A stretch of 21,578 bases of DNA from an uncultured Desulfuromonadales bacterium (GTDB lineage: Bacteria > Desulfobacterota > Desulfuromonadia > Desulfuromonadales > Geopsychrobacteraceae), in assembly GCA_945788205.1 (NCBI GenBank), contig CALZLE010000067.1, positions 1 to 21,578 of the forward strand, read 5' to 3'. Below are positions 14,059 to 21,578 of this stretch, in pieces; position 1 is the stretch's first letter; every line of letters starts with the position of its first letter. The position numbers and the translations under genes are program-made. A model generated the notes under the pieces. That model did not search any database. It saw only the letters and a list, made by a program, of their open reading frames with translations, and had not been told where the DNA came from.

Positions 14059-14967
14059 TCAAGGCAAAGAAACAGTGAAGGGAGCAGATTTCTTGCCGTC
14101 CGGATTGATCACCTGCAGCTGCAACTCCTTATCCTGGTAGCTGGCCGGGTAGCGCTGATAGATCAAGGTCTGGCAATCACGATAGACGATCCGGTCCGAC
14201 TGCGGGGACAGTGGATATTGTAACGCCCCGGGACCGGTTTCATGGGCATGCAGGATCAGCGGCCGGTGCTTTACGTCGGGCAGCTCGCTGTGCGGTGTGG
14301 AAACCGTCAGGATCGAATCGAAATAGAAGTTTTTTCCGCGCACAATCACTTCGTAGTGGTTGACGAAGTCCTCGCCCCGTTCAACGCTGTAAATTTTCGG
14401 AATATCGTTGATCCAGAGCGAATACGGCAAGGATTCCTTACCGGCCGGATTTCTGAGCTGCACACCGTACACTCCGGCCCGCAAGCCAGGCCGGAGGATA
14501 AACTCCAGCCGATCGGACGCATAGTAGCGCTTGACCACGGTGGCTCCGTTAAGCAGCACGGCGGTTTCCGGCGAAAAGCCCTCGCCTTCGATGCTGATCC
14601 GTCGCGCGTCGGAATCGAAGCAGGAATTGATATTGCGCGGCGAGATCGCGCTGATCCGCGGCGTCAGCTCGAGGATCTCGAAACTGTAGCCCTGCCCGGC
14701 GGCCTGGCCATCCTGACGGAGCCGTAGGGCATAGTTGCCCGGCGGCAGATCCGGAACCCTGAACGTCAGTCGTTCTGCGTCGAACACACTTGGCTGCAAT
14801 TGCAACGCCCCGAAAAGAACTCTTGTCTGCCGCGTAAACGGGCCGCCGCTGAGGGTGACCAACGCTTCTGGCTCCGCCCTGCTGGGGACAACGGAGCTGA
14901 GTTCCAACGCCTGCCCCGGAGCTTGGATCAATAAAGCGGCAATGGTCAGCAATACAAGTCTCAGCAT
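14059..14967 (-). CDS. Exported TIG/IPT-domain protein
   Basis: 302 residues with a signal peptide (hydrophobic 3-15, probable cleavage after GQA at 20). The mature part consists of about three immunoglobulin-like IPT/TIG modules: one at 22-100 (SSVVPSRAEPEALVTLSGG), one at about 105-185 (ISAISPRN...ISIEGEGFSPETAVLLNG), and one at about 190-302 (IPKIYSVERG...VIVRGKNFYFDS). The pattern 'I..I.P.....G..V.I.G.GF......V..NG' is typical. Such domains mediate binding at the cell surface or in the periplasm. It lies 24 bases downstream of a lipoprotein gene and probably shares its transcript. A role with the neighbouring cytochrome cluster is possible but not shown. Confidence 0.8.
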   Translation of the reverse strand: MLRLVLLTIAALLIQAPGQALELSSVVPSRAEPEALVTLSGGPFTRQTRVLFGALQLQPSVFDAERLTFRVPDLPPGNYALRLRQDGQAAGQGYSFEILELTPRISAISPRNINSCFDSDARRISIEGEGFSPETAVLLNGATVVKRYYASDRLEFILRPGLRAGVYGVQLRNPAGKESLPYSLWINDIPKIYSVERGEDFVNHYEVIVRGKNFYFDSILTVSTPHSELPDVKHRPLILHAHETGPGALQYPLSPQSDRIVYRDCQTLIYQRYPASYQDKELQLQVINPDGKKSAPFTVSLP

Positions 14968-14991
14968 ACAGCCCCCGTCGTGGTTCTCGGT

Positions 14992-15318
14992 TCAGTTCCG
15001 CGGGTCAAGAAGCGTTTTTTCAGTTTGCGCAGGTCCAGTCTCAGGATAGACAAGCTGCCAACCCCTTTGTTGCATGCAGAACTCGAAAGCAAAATCCCCC
15101 CCCCAGCCGCCATACGGTCGAGCGTTCCCCGGCCAGAAAGGGCCATCGATTATCAAATCGATGGCTTCCTGTTCGCAGCCCTCCATGTCATCCTGGTGGT
15201 TGCGCTCGGCATAACCGGAATCAGGATGTTCCCAGCGCCACATCCCGGACTGTTGCCCGAGACAACCTGATAGCAGCATCAGGCTCAACAGCATCCCGGC
15301 GGTCAACAGTTTATTCAA
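14992..15318 (-). CDS. Small lipoprotein, function unknown
   Basis: 108 residues with a clear lipoprotein signal: hydrophobic run followed by the lipobox LLSGC (Cys19), so it should be lipid-anchored, probably in the outer membrane. The mature part is rich in Trp, Gly and acidic residues (MWRWEHP, NARPYGGWGGDF) and has two further cysteines (EGCEQE, FCMQQRGW). The last segment resembles the 'C....GW' end of small entericidin/DUF-type lipoproteins, but I do not recognise a family. The start is TTG at 15318, chosen because GGAGGA lies about 5 bases upstream. It is divergent from the OsmC gene and precedes the TIG-domain gene. Confidence 0.78.
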   Translation of the reverse strand: MNKLLTAGMLLSLMLLSGCLGQQSGMWRWEHPDSGYAERNHQDDMEGCEQEAIDLIIDGPFWPGNARPYGGWGGDFAFEFCMQQRGWQLVYPETGPAQTEKTLLDPRN

Positions 15319-15352
15319 TTATTTCCTCCACAGCGCCATCCCCCTATGAATC

Positions 15353-15380
15353 ATTCTACCCCAGCCGAAGAGCAGAGCAA
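15353..15380 (-). promoter_or_regulatory. Possible promoter of the lipoprotein/TIG operon
   Basis: On the minus strand TTGCTC (15375-15380) and TAGAAT (15353-15358) have a 16-base spacer and lie about 35-60 bases before the TTG start. The -10 is good, the -35 moderate. Confidence 0.35.
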
Positions 15381-15426
15381 ATCTTCACTTCGGTCGCAAA
15401 ACGGCAGCGTTGAGCTGTCCTGCCGC

Positions 15427-15455
15427 TTGTCAATTGGCTTTTCCCCCGCTATAGT
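15427..15455 (+). promoter_or_regulatory. Sigma-70-like promoter of the OsmC-like gene
   Basis: TTGTCA (15427-15432) and TATAGT (15450-15455) are separated by the ideal 17 bases, about 55 bases before the ATG at 15511. Both boxes are near consensus. Confidence 0.65.
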
Positions 15456-15510
15456 CCGATAAGAAGACGATTATCCTGAGAGATTCAATTCCCATGCCGG
15501 AGGAACCACT

Positions 15511-16071
15511 ATGAGTGCAGAAATCAAGGACGCCATTACGCAGCTGATCGAAACCATCACCCAAAAACCGCAGATCGCCACCTCGGTGTTCCGCGCCTCG
15601 ACGTTTTCAGAGCAGGACAACTTTGCTGTCCGTTCGCAAATCCGTGCCTTCACCGCCGTTATGGATGAGCCGTTGGAGTTGGGCGGCACCGACAGCGGCC
15701 CCAACCCGGTCGAAATGTTGTTGGCCGCGCTGGGCGGCTGCCAGGAGATTGTCTATCGCGCCTACGCTGCGGTCATGGGCCTTGAAATCGAGCGGATCGA
15801 GGTGCATGCCAAGGGCTACCTCGATCTGCGCGGGCTGCTGAACCTGGCGGATGTCCCGTCCGGGTTTTCGCAGGTCTCCTTTACCACCAAGATCATCTCC
15901 GACGAACCGGAGGAAAAAATCCGTGAGCTGGCCGAAATGGTGGAGAAGCACTGTCCGGTGATGGACAGCCTGATGCGCGAAGTCTCGGTCAGCGGTAAAG
16001 TCGAAGTACAAAAAACCTCCGGGAAACACGAAACGCCAAAGGTGGTCCTAACCGAAATCGCCAGCGATTAA
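15511..16071 (+). CDS. OsmC-family protein (thiol peroxidase-like)
   Basis: 186 residues, cytoplasmic. The OsmC/Ohr fold carries two redox cysteines, here Cys77 in LAALGGCQEIVYR and Cys148 in EKHCPVMDSL, both in the expected context. The segment LGGTDSGPNPVEMLLAALGGC is characteristic of the family. Known members reduce organic hydroperoxides using lipoyl or other thiols; which peroxide is used here is unknown. An N-terminal helical extension (1-40) precedes the core, so it is longer than classical OsmC of about 140 residues. GGAGGA is the ribosome site. A strong promoter lies upstream, and the phosphatase gene follows 67 bases later in the same direction and may be cotranscribed. Confidence 0.9.
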   Translation: MSAEIKDAITQLIETITQKPQIATSVFRASTFSEQDNFAVRSQIRAFTAVMDEPLELGGTDSGPNPVEMLLAALGGCQEIVYRAYAAVMGLEIERIEVHAKGYLDLRGLLNLADVPSGFSQVSFTTKIISDEPEEKIRELAEMVEKHCPVMDSLMREVSVSGKVEVQKTSGKHETPKVVLTEIASD

Positions 16072-16138
16072 GCCGTCGTTGCCGCGCGCTTATGGGCTGA
16101 TTCAGCGCAGGCACCTTGGAACGAAGCAGGAGCAGACC

Positions 16139-18067
16139 ATGACAATCCGCTTGAAACTGTTGCTGCTGTTGTTGCTGTTTTCGACAGCAACGCTGCTGTC
16201 CATTACATTGATCAGTCAGCTGACCTTTTACCGCTCCGGCATCCATCTGGCTGAAGAGACGGAACGGACGCTGGCCGACCAGGCTCACAGAACCCTGCGA
16301 GGGTTGGTCGAAAACTTTCAGGGCCGGCAGAACGATGATCAGCGGATCCTCGAATTTGCCTTGACCCGCAGCCAGCGGCAAGGTGGCCGATCGCGCTATG
16401 CGGACTCTTCCCGACTGGCTGACCCGCCTGCGGCCTATGCCACCCTCGAGAGCTATCGGCCTGGCACCGTCTCGCGCCAGCTCACCGTTTTCGAGGCAGG
16501 ACGCACCTTGATTTATCCGCCTGTCGAGAACCTTTCTGCCGGCATGGACCTGCGCCAGCAGCCCTGGTACCGCGACGTCCGGGCGCGCCAGGAGATCACG
16601 CGGGCTCTGGCGATCGACCCCGGCAGCGGCAGCCAGGCGTTCATCGTTGCCGGGCCGCTGCTCGATGAGAACGGTCAGTTCCTGGGCGCCACAGCGCTGG
16701 TCAGGCCTTTGTGGACGATCTTCGCTGAGCTGCAATTGACCGACAGCTGGCGTGAGGCGGCCCGAGAGATGCTGGTTGCAAAGGTGCCGGGATCCGCCAC
16801 CGAAGCCGCCGGCCTGCGAATCCTGGCGGTCCGCGACAATGGCGACGGCGACCGCCCCTGGGAGCAGCTGCGGGTCGGCGAGCTGTTGCGCCCGGACCGC
16901 GCGGAGGACCACCGCCGATTGCTGGAGCAGATCGCGACCGGTCGGGGCGGCACACTCCGCCTGAACCTGCGGGGAGAGTCCGCCCACTGGATCTTCAGTG
17001 CCAGCCCCACCGCAGCCCCCTTTGCCCTGGTTCTGGTGCCGCATGAGCGCGTGATCGCCCACGCAACTGCCGCCAAGCAGCATGTGGTGGACGAAACGAT
17101 CCGCGGCCTCAAACTAGCTGGCGCGCTGCTCGGCATCACCGTCCTCGCGGTTTTTTTCACCGCCACCCTGGCCTCGAAAAAAGTCACCCAGCCCCTCGAT
17201 CGACTGGCGTCGGCCGCAAAACGGCTGGCGGCCGGCGACTTCGGCACCCGGGTCGAGATCCAGACTGGCGATGAAATCGAAGCGCTCGGCCAGGTCTTCA
17301 ACCGGCTGGGCCCGGCCCTGGCCGAGCGCGAACGGATGGCCAGTTCCCTTGCGTTAGCCGGGGATATCCAGAGCCATCTTCTGCCGCAGGAGCAGCCACA
17401 GGTCAATGGCTTCGAGATCTTCGGCGGCGCGCTGTCCTGTGATGAGACCGGGGGGGATTATTTCGATTTCATTCCTCTTAAAGAGAACCACCTGGCGCTG
17501 GTCGTCGGAGATGTTTCCGGCCACGGGATCGGAGCAGCGCTGCTGATGGCGGGAGCCCGAGGGGTTCTGCGCTCGCATGCGCCCCGCCGGGACTTCAATC
17601 TGTCCCTGCTGTTTGCAGCGCTCAACAAGCATCTCTGCCGGGATACCGCAGACGAACAGTTCATGACCATGTTCTACGGGGTGCTGAGTGACTGCGACCG
17701 CACACTGCATTGGTGCTCTGCCGGGCACGGGCCTTTTTTCCTCTACCGCGGCCGTGAGCAAAACATCAGCGAACTCGGCAGTACCGGGCTGCCGCTGGGA
17801 ATTATCGACGATGCGGCCTGGGAGGAAGGCGACCCCGTCGTCTTTGCAAGCGGCGACATCCTGCTGGTCGGCACCGACGGCATCTGGGAAGCTCGCAATC
17901 CGCGTGGCGAGGTGCTCGGTACCGAGCGGCTCAAGACGCAGCTTCGTTCTCATGCGGAAAAACCGGCGGCGCAGATCCACGCTGCAATCATGGAGTTGGT
18001 GAGAGACTTCCGGGACGACAGCCGGCAGGAGGACGACATCACCCTGAGCGTGGTTAAGGCGATCTGA
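16139..18067 (+). CDS. Membrane sensor HAMP-SpoIIE (RsbU-like) phosphatase
   Basis: 642 residues. Helix 1 (7-29) and helix 2 (about 324-346) enclose a periplasmic sensor of nearly 300 residues, which looks Cache-like (QQPWYRDVRA and AFIVAGPLLDENGQFLGATALVRPL). A HAMP domain follows (about 347-401), then a PP2C-type SpoIIE phosphatase (about 425-640) with its acidic metal motifs: GGDYFDF, GDVSGHG, GTDGIWEARN and QEDDITL. Such proteins dephosphorylate an anti-sigma-factor antagonist or a similar STAS protein in response to an external signal. No STAS or anti-sigma kinase is seen in the window. The start at 16139 has AGGAG upstream; an in-frame TTG at 16079 is less likely. Confidence 0.92.
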   Translation: MTIRLKLLLLLLLFSTATLLSITLISQLTFYRSGIHLAEETERTLADQAHRTLRGLVENFQGRQNDDQRILEFALTRSQRQGGRSRYADSSRLADPPAAYATLESYRPGTVSRQLTVFEAGRTLIYPPVENLSAGMDLRQQPWYRDVRARQEITRALAIDPGSGSQAFIVAGPLLDENGQFLGATALVRPLWTIFAELQLTDSWREAAREMLVAKVPGSATEAAGLRILAVRDNGDGDRPWEQLRVGELLRPDRAEDHRRLLEQIATGRGGTLRLNLRGESAHWIFSASPTAAPFALVLVPHERVIAHATAAKQHVVDETIRGLKLAGALLGITVLAVFFTATLASKKVTQPLDRLASAAKRLAAGDFGTRVEIQTGDEIEALGQVFNRLGPALAERERMASSLALAGDIQSHLLPQEQPQVNGFEIFGGALSCDETGGDYFDFIPLKENHLALVVGDVSGHGIGAALLMAGARGVLRSHAPRRDFNLSLLFAALNKHLCRDTADEQFMTMFYGVLSDCDRTLHWCSAGHGPFFLYRGREQNISELGSTGLPLGIIDDAAWEEGDPVVFASGDILLVGTDGIWEARNPRGEVLGTERLKTQLRSHAEKPAAQIHAAIMELVRDFRDDSRQEDDITLSVVKAI

Positions 18068-18144
18068 GACGGAAGGGAGTCGCTAAGCCCCGACGGCGAG
18101 AAACTATCGCGGCAGAGAAAGATGTGCGAGGGATGCAAATTTCC

Positions 18145-18933
18145 TCAGCGCTGTGAAATATGTGCCAAAGCCTCGCGGGCATCGAGCTCCCTGGTGCCGT
18201 TGCCGGAGCGTACGAAATATCTGGAAACCTGGCCATCGTTCAGATAGACCGGGTCCCGCGAGGGTTCGACGAGAATCCGGCAAACATCCTCTCCTCCGAC
18301 TTCATGAAACATGCTGAGACCAGGGTGCATCTGTGGCCGCCGAGTTTTTTTGCTCACGATGTCCGTGATGCACCGTTCAAAACCATCGCGATTTTTGTGC
18401 TTTAAGGTCTGGTAATCATTCTTCAGGCCGACCACCTCCCCCGCATCTGTCACCCCGACGAGCAGACTCCCGCCGCGATGATTCATGAAACCGGCGATCG
18501 TTTTTGCAATCACCATCTCAAGAGAACGGTTGATCGTGTTTTTTTGAAAATCCCAGCGTACGGATGACTTAAATTCGATGTGCTCATTTTCCCCTTCATG
18601 GATCAGGGATGGCAAATCATCGGCCTGGCGGTTGGACAGTGAGCTGATCGCCCGGGATTGCCTGTCCAGGGCAAGATATTGCAGCGCGAACAAAAATTCG
18701 ATGATTCCGCCGACCAAGGCGTAGCCGAGGCTCATCGGCAAAACCCTCGCGGTAAATACCGTCTCCAACCGGCTCAGGATAAAACCCCAAAGACCATCGG
18801 TTATGACCGCAGCGGCCCTTAACTCGCTCCAGGTGACAGCCATGGCAATCGGATGCAACAGGATGGCGCCGATGACGGCACCCAGTAACAGATGGATAGC
18901 GAGTATCCGGTGTGCAGAAAATTCTGATCTCAT
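18145..18933 (-). CDS. Membrane-anchored AlbA_2 (Schlafen-like) domain protein
   Basis: 262 residues from the chosen ATG. Two hydrophobic segments (about 9-31 and 64-88) form a membrane anchor. The C-terminal part (about 110-262) is an AlbA_2 domain: NEHIEFKSSVRW, then IAGFMNHRGGSLLVGVTDAGEVVGLKND and a late RYFVRSGNGTREL, the order typical of Schlafen AlbA_2/'divergent AAA-4' proteins. These are linked to nucleic-acid binding or cleavage, sometimes in defence. ATG 18933 has AGAGG about 6 bases upstream. A longer in-frame form from GTG 19197 (350 residues) has no good ribosome site; its extra 88 codons use rarer codons. It is convergent with the phosphatase gene and divergent from the sensor-kinase gene. 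The function is not known. Confidence 0.75.
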   Translation of the reverse strand: MRSEFSAHRILAIHLLLGAVIGAILLHPIAMAVTWSELRAAAVITDGLWGFILSRLETVFTARVLPMSLGYALVGGIIEFLFALQYLALDRQSRAISSLSNRQADDLPSLIHEGENEHIEFKSSVRWDFQKNTINRSLEMVIAKTIAGFMNHRGGSLLVGVTDAGEVVGLKNDYQTLKHKNRDGFERCITDIVSKKTRRPQMHPGLSMFHEVGGEDVCRILVEPSRDPVYLNDGQVSRYFVRSGNGTRELDAREALAHISQR

Positions 18934-19294
18934 CGAAACCTCTTCGGCAGATCCAGGGGCAAGCGCCTGTACTATGAATTTCTTTAGCGCAACGATCGGC
19001 AACAAACGCCTTAGCTGCGCACGCAGCTGACTTATGAGGACGGGCGATTCCTCCGGGTGCCCAGGGCCTGGGTTCGGCATCAAACGATTCAGCAAAGACA
19101 ATGCCCGCCCGCAACAGCCTGATTCAAGTGTGTTGCAAAGAAATTCCAATCTGTTAATTTGTAGCTTAGTCCTCACTGCCCGAAGAATATTCAACACTTC
19201 GGTGACGAGCTCTGATCGTTACCGGTCTTTCCGGGGATGCTGTCCCAGCTGCAGAGAACGGCACCGCCGTCTGCGGCAATCCGCGGAATAGCCT

Positions 19295-19310
19295 TGGCGC
19301 ACCTCCTGCA
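19295..19310 (+). promoter_or_regulatory. Sigma-54-like (-24/-12) promoter of the two-component pair
   Basis: TGGCGC-ACCTC-CTGCA matches the TGGCAC-N5-TTGCA consensus with both invariant GG and GC at the correct spacing and two deviations. It lies 59 bases before the TTG start at 19370. Confidence 0.45.
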
Positions 19311-19369
19311 GAAGATTCTGCACACGGCAATAATGCTGAAGAGATAAAATCTGGAAGACGGAGAGCAAT

Positions 19370-21100
19370 TTGACGGCTTTTTTATCCAGAACATGGCCCC
19401 GCCGAGTCATCGCCCTGCTGGTGCTCTGCCTGCTGCAGGGAATGCAGCCGGCAACGGTGTCCGTTGCGGCACCGAGCGTTGTCCTGAGTCAATCCGAACA
19501 GGAATGGCTCGCCGAGCACCCGGATATCGTCCTGGCCCCCCAAGTTGGTCTCTATCCGTTTGAATTTTTCGATGACAACGGCAGTTACCGAGGGGTGGCC
19601 GCCGATTACATCGCGCTGCTGGAACAGCGCCTGGGGGTCCAGTTCAAGATTCGCCACATCGCTGACCCGGCGCAATGGCAGGCGGCGGTCAAGGCCGGCG
19701 ATATCGATATTGTCGCGGCCGCGCGGCCTGCCTCGCCCCCCGTCAAGGGGATGCGGGTCACGGCTCCGCATATTGTTTTCCCGGGGGTGATTGTCGCTGA
19801 GCAAGAGTACCCCGACCTGGCTTCGCTGGCCGGTGAAAAGGTCGCGGTGGTCGATGGACAGCAATGGGGTCCGCTTATCGCCGGCCGCCATCCGCAGATC
19901 CAGGTCGTGCCGGTCCCGGACACCCTGGCGGCACTTGAGGCGATCAACGAGGGGACAATCAGCGCACTGATCAGCGATGTTGCGACCGTGTCCTACTACA
20001 TCCACCGCGAAGGCATGACCGATATCCGGATCGTCGGCAGTGTTGAGCAGAACCTTGAACTGGGGATCGCCACGCGCAAAGACTGGCCGGAGCTGAACCG
20101 CATCATGGAAAAAGCCCTTGCCGACATCAGCAAAGCTGAGCACGAGAAAATTTCCCGGCAATGGATCCATCTCAAAGTCCCCTCCCTGATTTTGGGAAAA
20201 ACCTTCTGGCTACAGTTGTCCTCAGCGCTGGCGACGGTTCTGCTGGCTTTTCTGGGGTTCATCCTCTGGAACCGCAGCCTGCGGCGGCAGGTTGCTCAGC
20301 GCACCCAGATTCTCAATCAGGAACTGCAGTGGCGGACCGCCGCTGAACAGGAACTGCAGGAGGCACACCAACGGCTGATTCAATCCCATGAAAAACTGAA
20401 GGAGACACAATTACGGCTGATTCGCGCGGCAAAAATGGAATCGGTCGGCAGCCTGGCGGCCGGGATCGCTCATGAAGTGAAAAATCCGCTGACACAGATC
20501 CGGCTGGGGCTCGATTATGTGAGGGGCGAATTCACTCAGAACCGGACCGGTCAAGATGTCGTTCAGGATATGGAGAGCGCGGTCCGGCGCGCCGACTCGG
20601 TCATCAACAGCCTGCTCGATTTTTCCCGTGAGAGCGAGCTGTTCAAGAGCAAGTGCAGCCTGAATAAGGTGATTGAGGACTCTTTGCATCTGGTCCGGCA
20701 CGAGCTGGCGCAGAACGGCATCCAGGTCGTCCAGGAATTGCAGGCCCCCTTACCGAAGCTGCAGCTGGATGAGAATAAAATGCATCAGGTCTTTATCAAC
20801 CTGTTCCTGAACGCTGCCCAGGCGATGTCCGGAAAAGGAACCTTACGGATTGTCACCTTTCAGAGAGATCTGCCGGGCGGGAACCATCTTGTCGCCGAGG
20901 TACACGATAGCGGCCCCGGAATCAATAAAGGAACAATGGGGAAGGTTTTCGACCCGTTTTACACCACCAAGCCGGTGGGCAAAGGGACCGGGCTTGGCCT
21001 CTACGTCACCAAAAACATTCTCGACCTGCATGATGCAGAGATCGAACTAAGCAACCGCAACGATGGCGGCCTCTCGGTCAGGATTCTCTTTCCGACCTGA
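19370..21100 (+). CDS. Sensor histidine kinase with periplasmic solute-binding domain
   Basis: 576 residues. An N-terminal helix (12-30) is followed by a family-3 solute-binding domain (about 40-265: SEQEWLAEHPDIVLAPQVGLYPFEFFDDNGSYRGVAADY), a second helix (about 280-300), a coiled coil, a HisKA domain with phosphoacceptor His368 in AAGIAHEVKNPL, and a HATPase domain with N-box FINLFLNAAQAM, G1 HDSGPGI and G2 GTGLGLY. It should bind a small molecule, perhaps an amino acid, in the periplasm and phosphorylate the receiver encoded next. The start is TTG 19370 with GGAGAG about 5 bases upstream. A sigma-54-like site precedes it. The response regulator ATG is 16 bases after its stop. Confidence 0.93.
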   Translation: MTAFLSRTWPRRVIALLVLCLLQGMQPATVSVAAPSVVLSQSEQEWLAEHPDIVLAPQVGLYPFEFFDDNGSYRGVAADYIALLEQRLGVQFKIRHIADPAQWQAAVKAGDIDIVAAARPASPPVKGMRVTAPHIVFPGVIVAEQEYPDLASLAGEKVAVVDGQQWGPLIAGRHPQIQVVPVPDTLAALEAINEGTISALISDVATVSYYIHREGMTDIRIVGSVEQNLELGIATRKDWPELNRIMEKALADISKAEHEKISRQWIHLKVPSLILGKTFWLQLSSALATVLLAFLGFILWNRSLRRQVAQRTQILNQELQWRTAAEQELQEAHQRLIQSHEKLKETQLRLIRAAKMESVGSLAAGIAHEVKNPLTQIRLGLDYVRGEFTQNRTGQDVVQDMESAVRRADSVINSLLDFSRESELFKSKCSLNKVIEDSLHLVRHELAQNGIQVVQELQAPLPKLQLDENKMHQVFINLFLNAAQAMSGKGTLRIVTFQRDLPGGNHLVAEVHDSGPGINKGTMGKVFDPFYTTKPVGKGTGLGLYVTKNILDLHDAEIELSNRNDGGLSVRILFPT

Positions 21101-21116
21101 GGAATGGGAGCATGCT

Positions 21117-21494
21117 ATGAAAACCAAGATTCTAGTTGTCGATGACGAGCCGGGCCTGACGCGGCTGATCAAACTGAACCTCGAAAGAACCGGGTGGTTC
21201 GAGGTCAAAACCGAAAACCGGGGGGACAGGGCCATTCAGGTTGCGCTTGAATTTGATCCTGATATCATTTTTCTCGACATCATGATGCCAGATGTTCCCG
21301 GCGAGGTCATCGCCGAGCAGATCAGGGCTGATTCGCGCCTGCGGCAGAAGAAGCTGGTCTTCCTCACCGCCATCGTCACCCGAGATGATACGGCAGACGG
21401 GCACAACCAGATCGGCGGCCATCAGTTTCTGGCCAAACCGGTCAGCACCAAGGATCTGCTGCGCACCATAGATAAGCTATTGAGCGAGAGCTGA
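21117..21494 (+). CDS. Single-domain response regulator
   Basis: 125 residues, only a receiver domain. Acidic pocket Asp9/Asp10 and the phosphorylated Asp54 (IIFLDIMMPD) are present, with Thr in FLTAIV and Lys in FLAKPV at the usual places. No DNA-binding or enzymatic output domain, so it must act by protein contact or pass phosphate onward. ATG 21117 has TGGGAG about 6 bases upstream; a nearer ATG at 21112 stops after two codons. It follows the sensor kinase directly and is very likely its partner. The effector is unknown and may lie beyond the window. Confidence 0.93.
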   Translation: MKTKILVVDDEPGLTRLIKLNLERTGWFEVKTENRGDRAIQVALEFDPDIIFLDIMMPDVPGEVIAEQIRADSRLRQKKLVFLTAIVTRDDTADGHNQIGGHQFLAKPVSTKDLLRTIDKLLSES

Positions 21495-21572
21495 AATCGT
21501 GAGCGCCGGCGGGACCGGACCTGACGCCCGGCTGTGGAGTTGCCCCAAAACCCCAAGAAAGAGAGGACCAAC

Positions 21573-21578
21573 ATGGAA
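21573..21578 (+). CDS. Start of a further gene (cut by the window end)
   Basis: ATGGAA at the last six bases is preceded by GAGAGGA about 6 bases away, a good ribosome site. Only two codons are visible, so nothing can be said of the product; its position suggests the same transcript as the two-component pair. Confidence 0.45.

Noticed and set aside
15989..17083. 364-codon minus-strand reading frame opposite the SpoIIE phosphatase gene
   Set aside because: The plus-strand protein has full family motifs across the same bases; the antisense product is low-complexity and matches nothing. It is a by-product of GC-rich codons.
19382..20170. 262-codon minus-strand frame opposite the sensor kinase
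   Set aside because: The plus strand encodes a clear solute-binding domain here; the antisense frame has no recognisable motif.

Overview
The window looks like chromosomal DNA of a Gram-negative, anaerobic or respiratory bacterium of the Desulfuromonadia (Geobacter/Desulfuromonas/Pelobacter-like) type. This is inferred from a 21-haem CxxCH cytochrome beside an outer-membrane barrel, a lepA-lepB pair, many signalling proteins and a sigma-54-like promoter. The species is not identified from the sequence.

Positions 1-4115 are all on the minus strand: an EamA/DMT transporter, a degenerate ferritin-like protein, then lepA (elongation factor 4) and lepB (signal peptidase I), each group with a visible sigma-70-like promoter. 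Positions 4230-7012 are on the plus strand: a 51-residue zinc-ribbon protein and a complete polar amino-acid ABC importer (binding protein, permease, ATPase). A strong hairpin terminator follows the binding protein and another closes the ATPase gene.

From 7067 to 7590 there is an AT-rich gap of about 520 bases with a perfect-arm palindrome and two very small ORFs. After it the base composition becomes clearly more GC-rich.

Positions 7591-12462 hold the most interesting part, a tight four-gene plus-strand cluster: (1) an outer-membrane beta-barrel with an N-terminal hydrophobic anchor and a proline-rich linker; (2) a secreted 184-residue protein ending in a paired CPxD/CPxH motif; (3) a secreted cytochrome with 21 CxxCH sites and a recent in-frame 201-bp tandem duplication; (4) a four-helix membrane protein with two H-x13-H helices, the spacing of a bis-haem b cytochrome. 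A soluble protein with four [4Fe-4S] motifs follows at 12699-13313. Together these could carry electrons between the cytoplasm or quinone pool and the outside of the cell. That function is inferred; no named system was matched.

Positions 13426-13995 contain a decayed GAF/receiver hybrid-kinase remnant with frameshifts and a lost kinase core. Two minus-strand genes follow, a lipoprotein and a TIG/IPT-domain exported protein. The right part is stress and signalling: an OsmC-like peroxidase, a membrane sensor-HAMP-SpoIIE phosphatase, a membrane-anchored AlbA_2 (Schlafen-like) protein on the minus strand, and a two-component pair (periplasmic-binding-protein sensor kinase plus single-domain response regulator) behind a sigma-54-like promoter. 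The last bases carry the ribosome site and start codon of a further gene.
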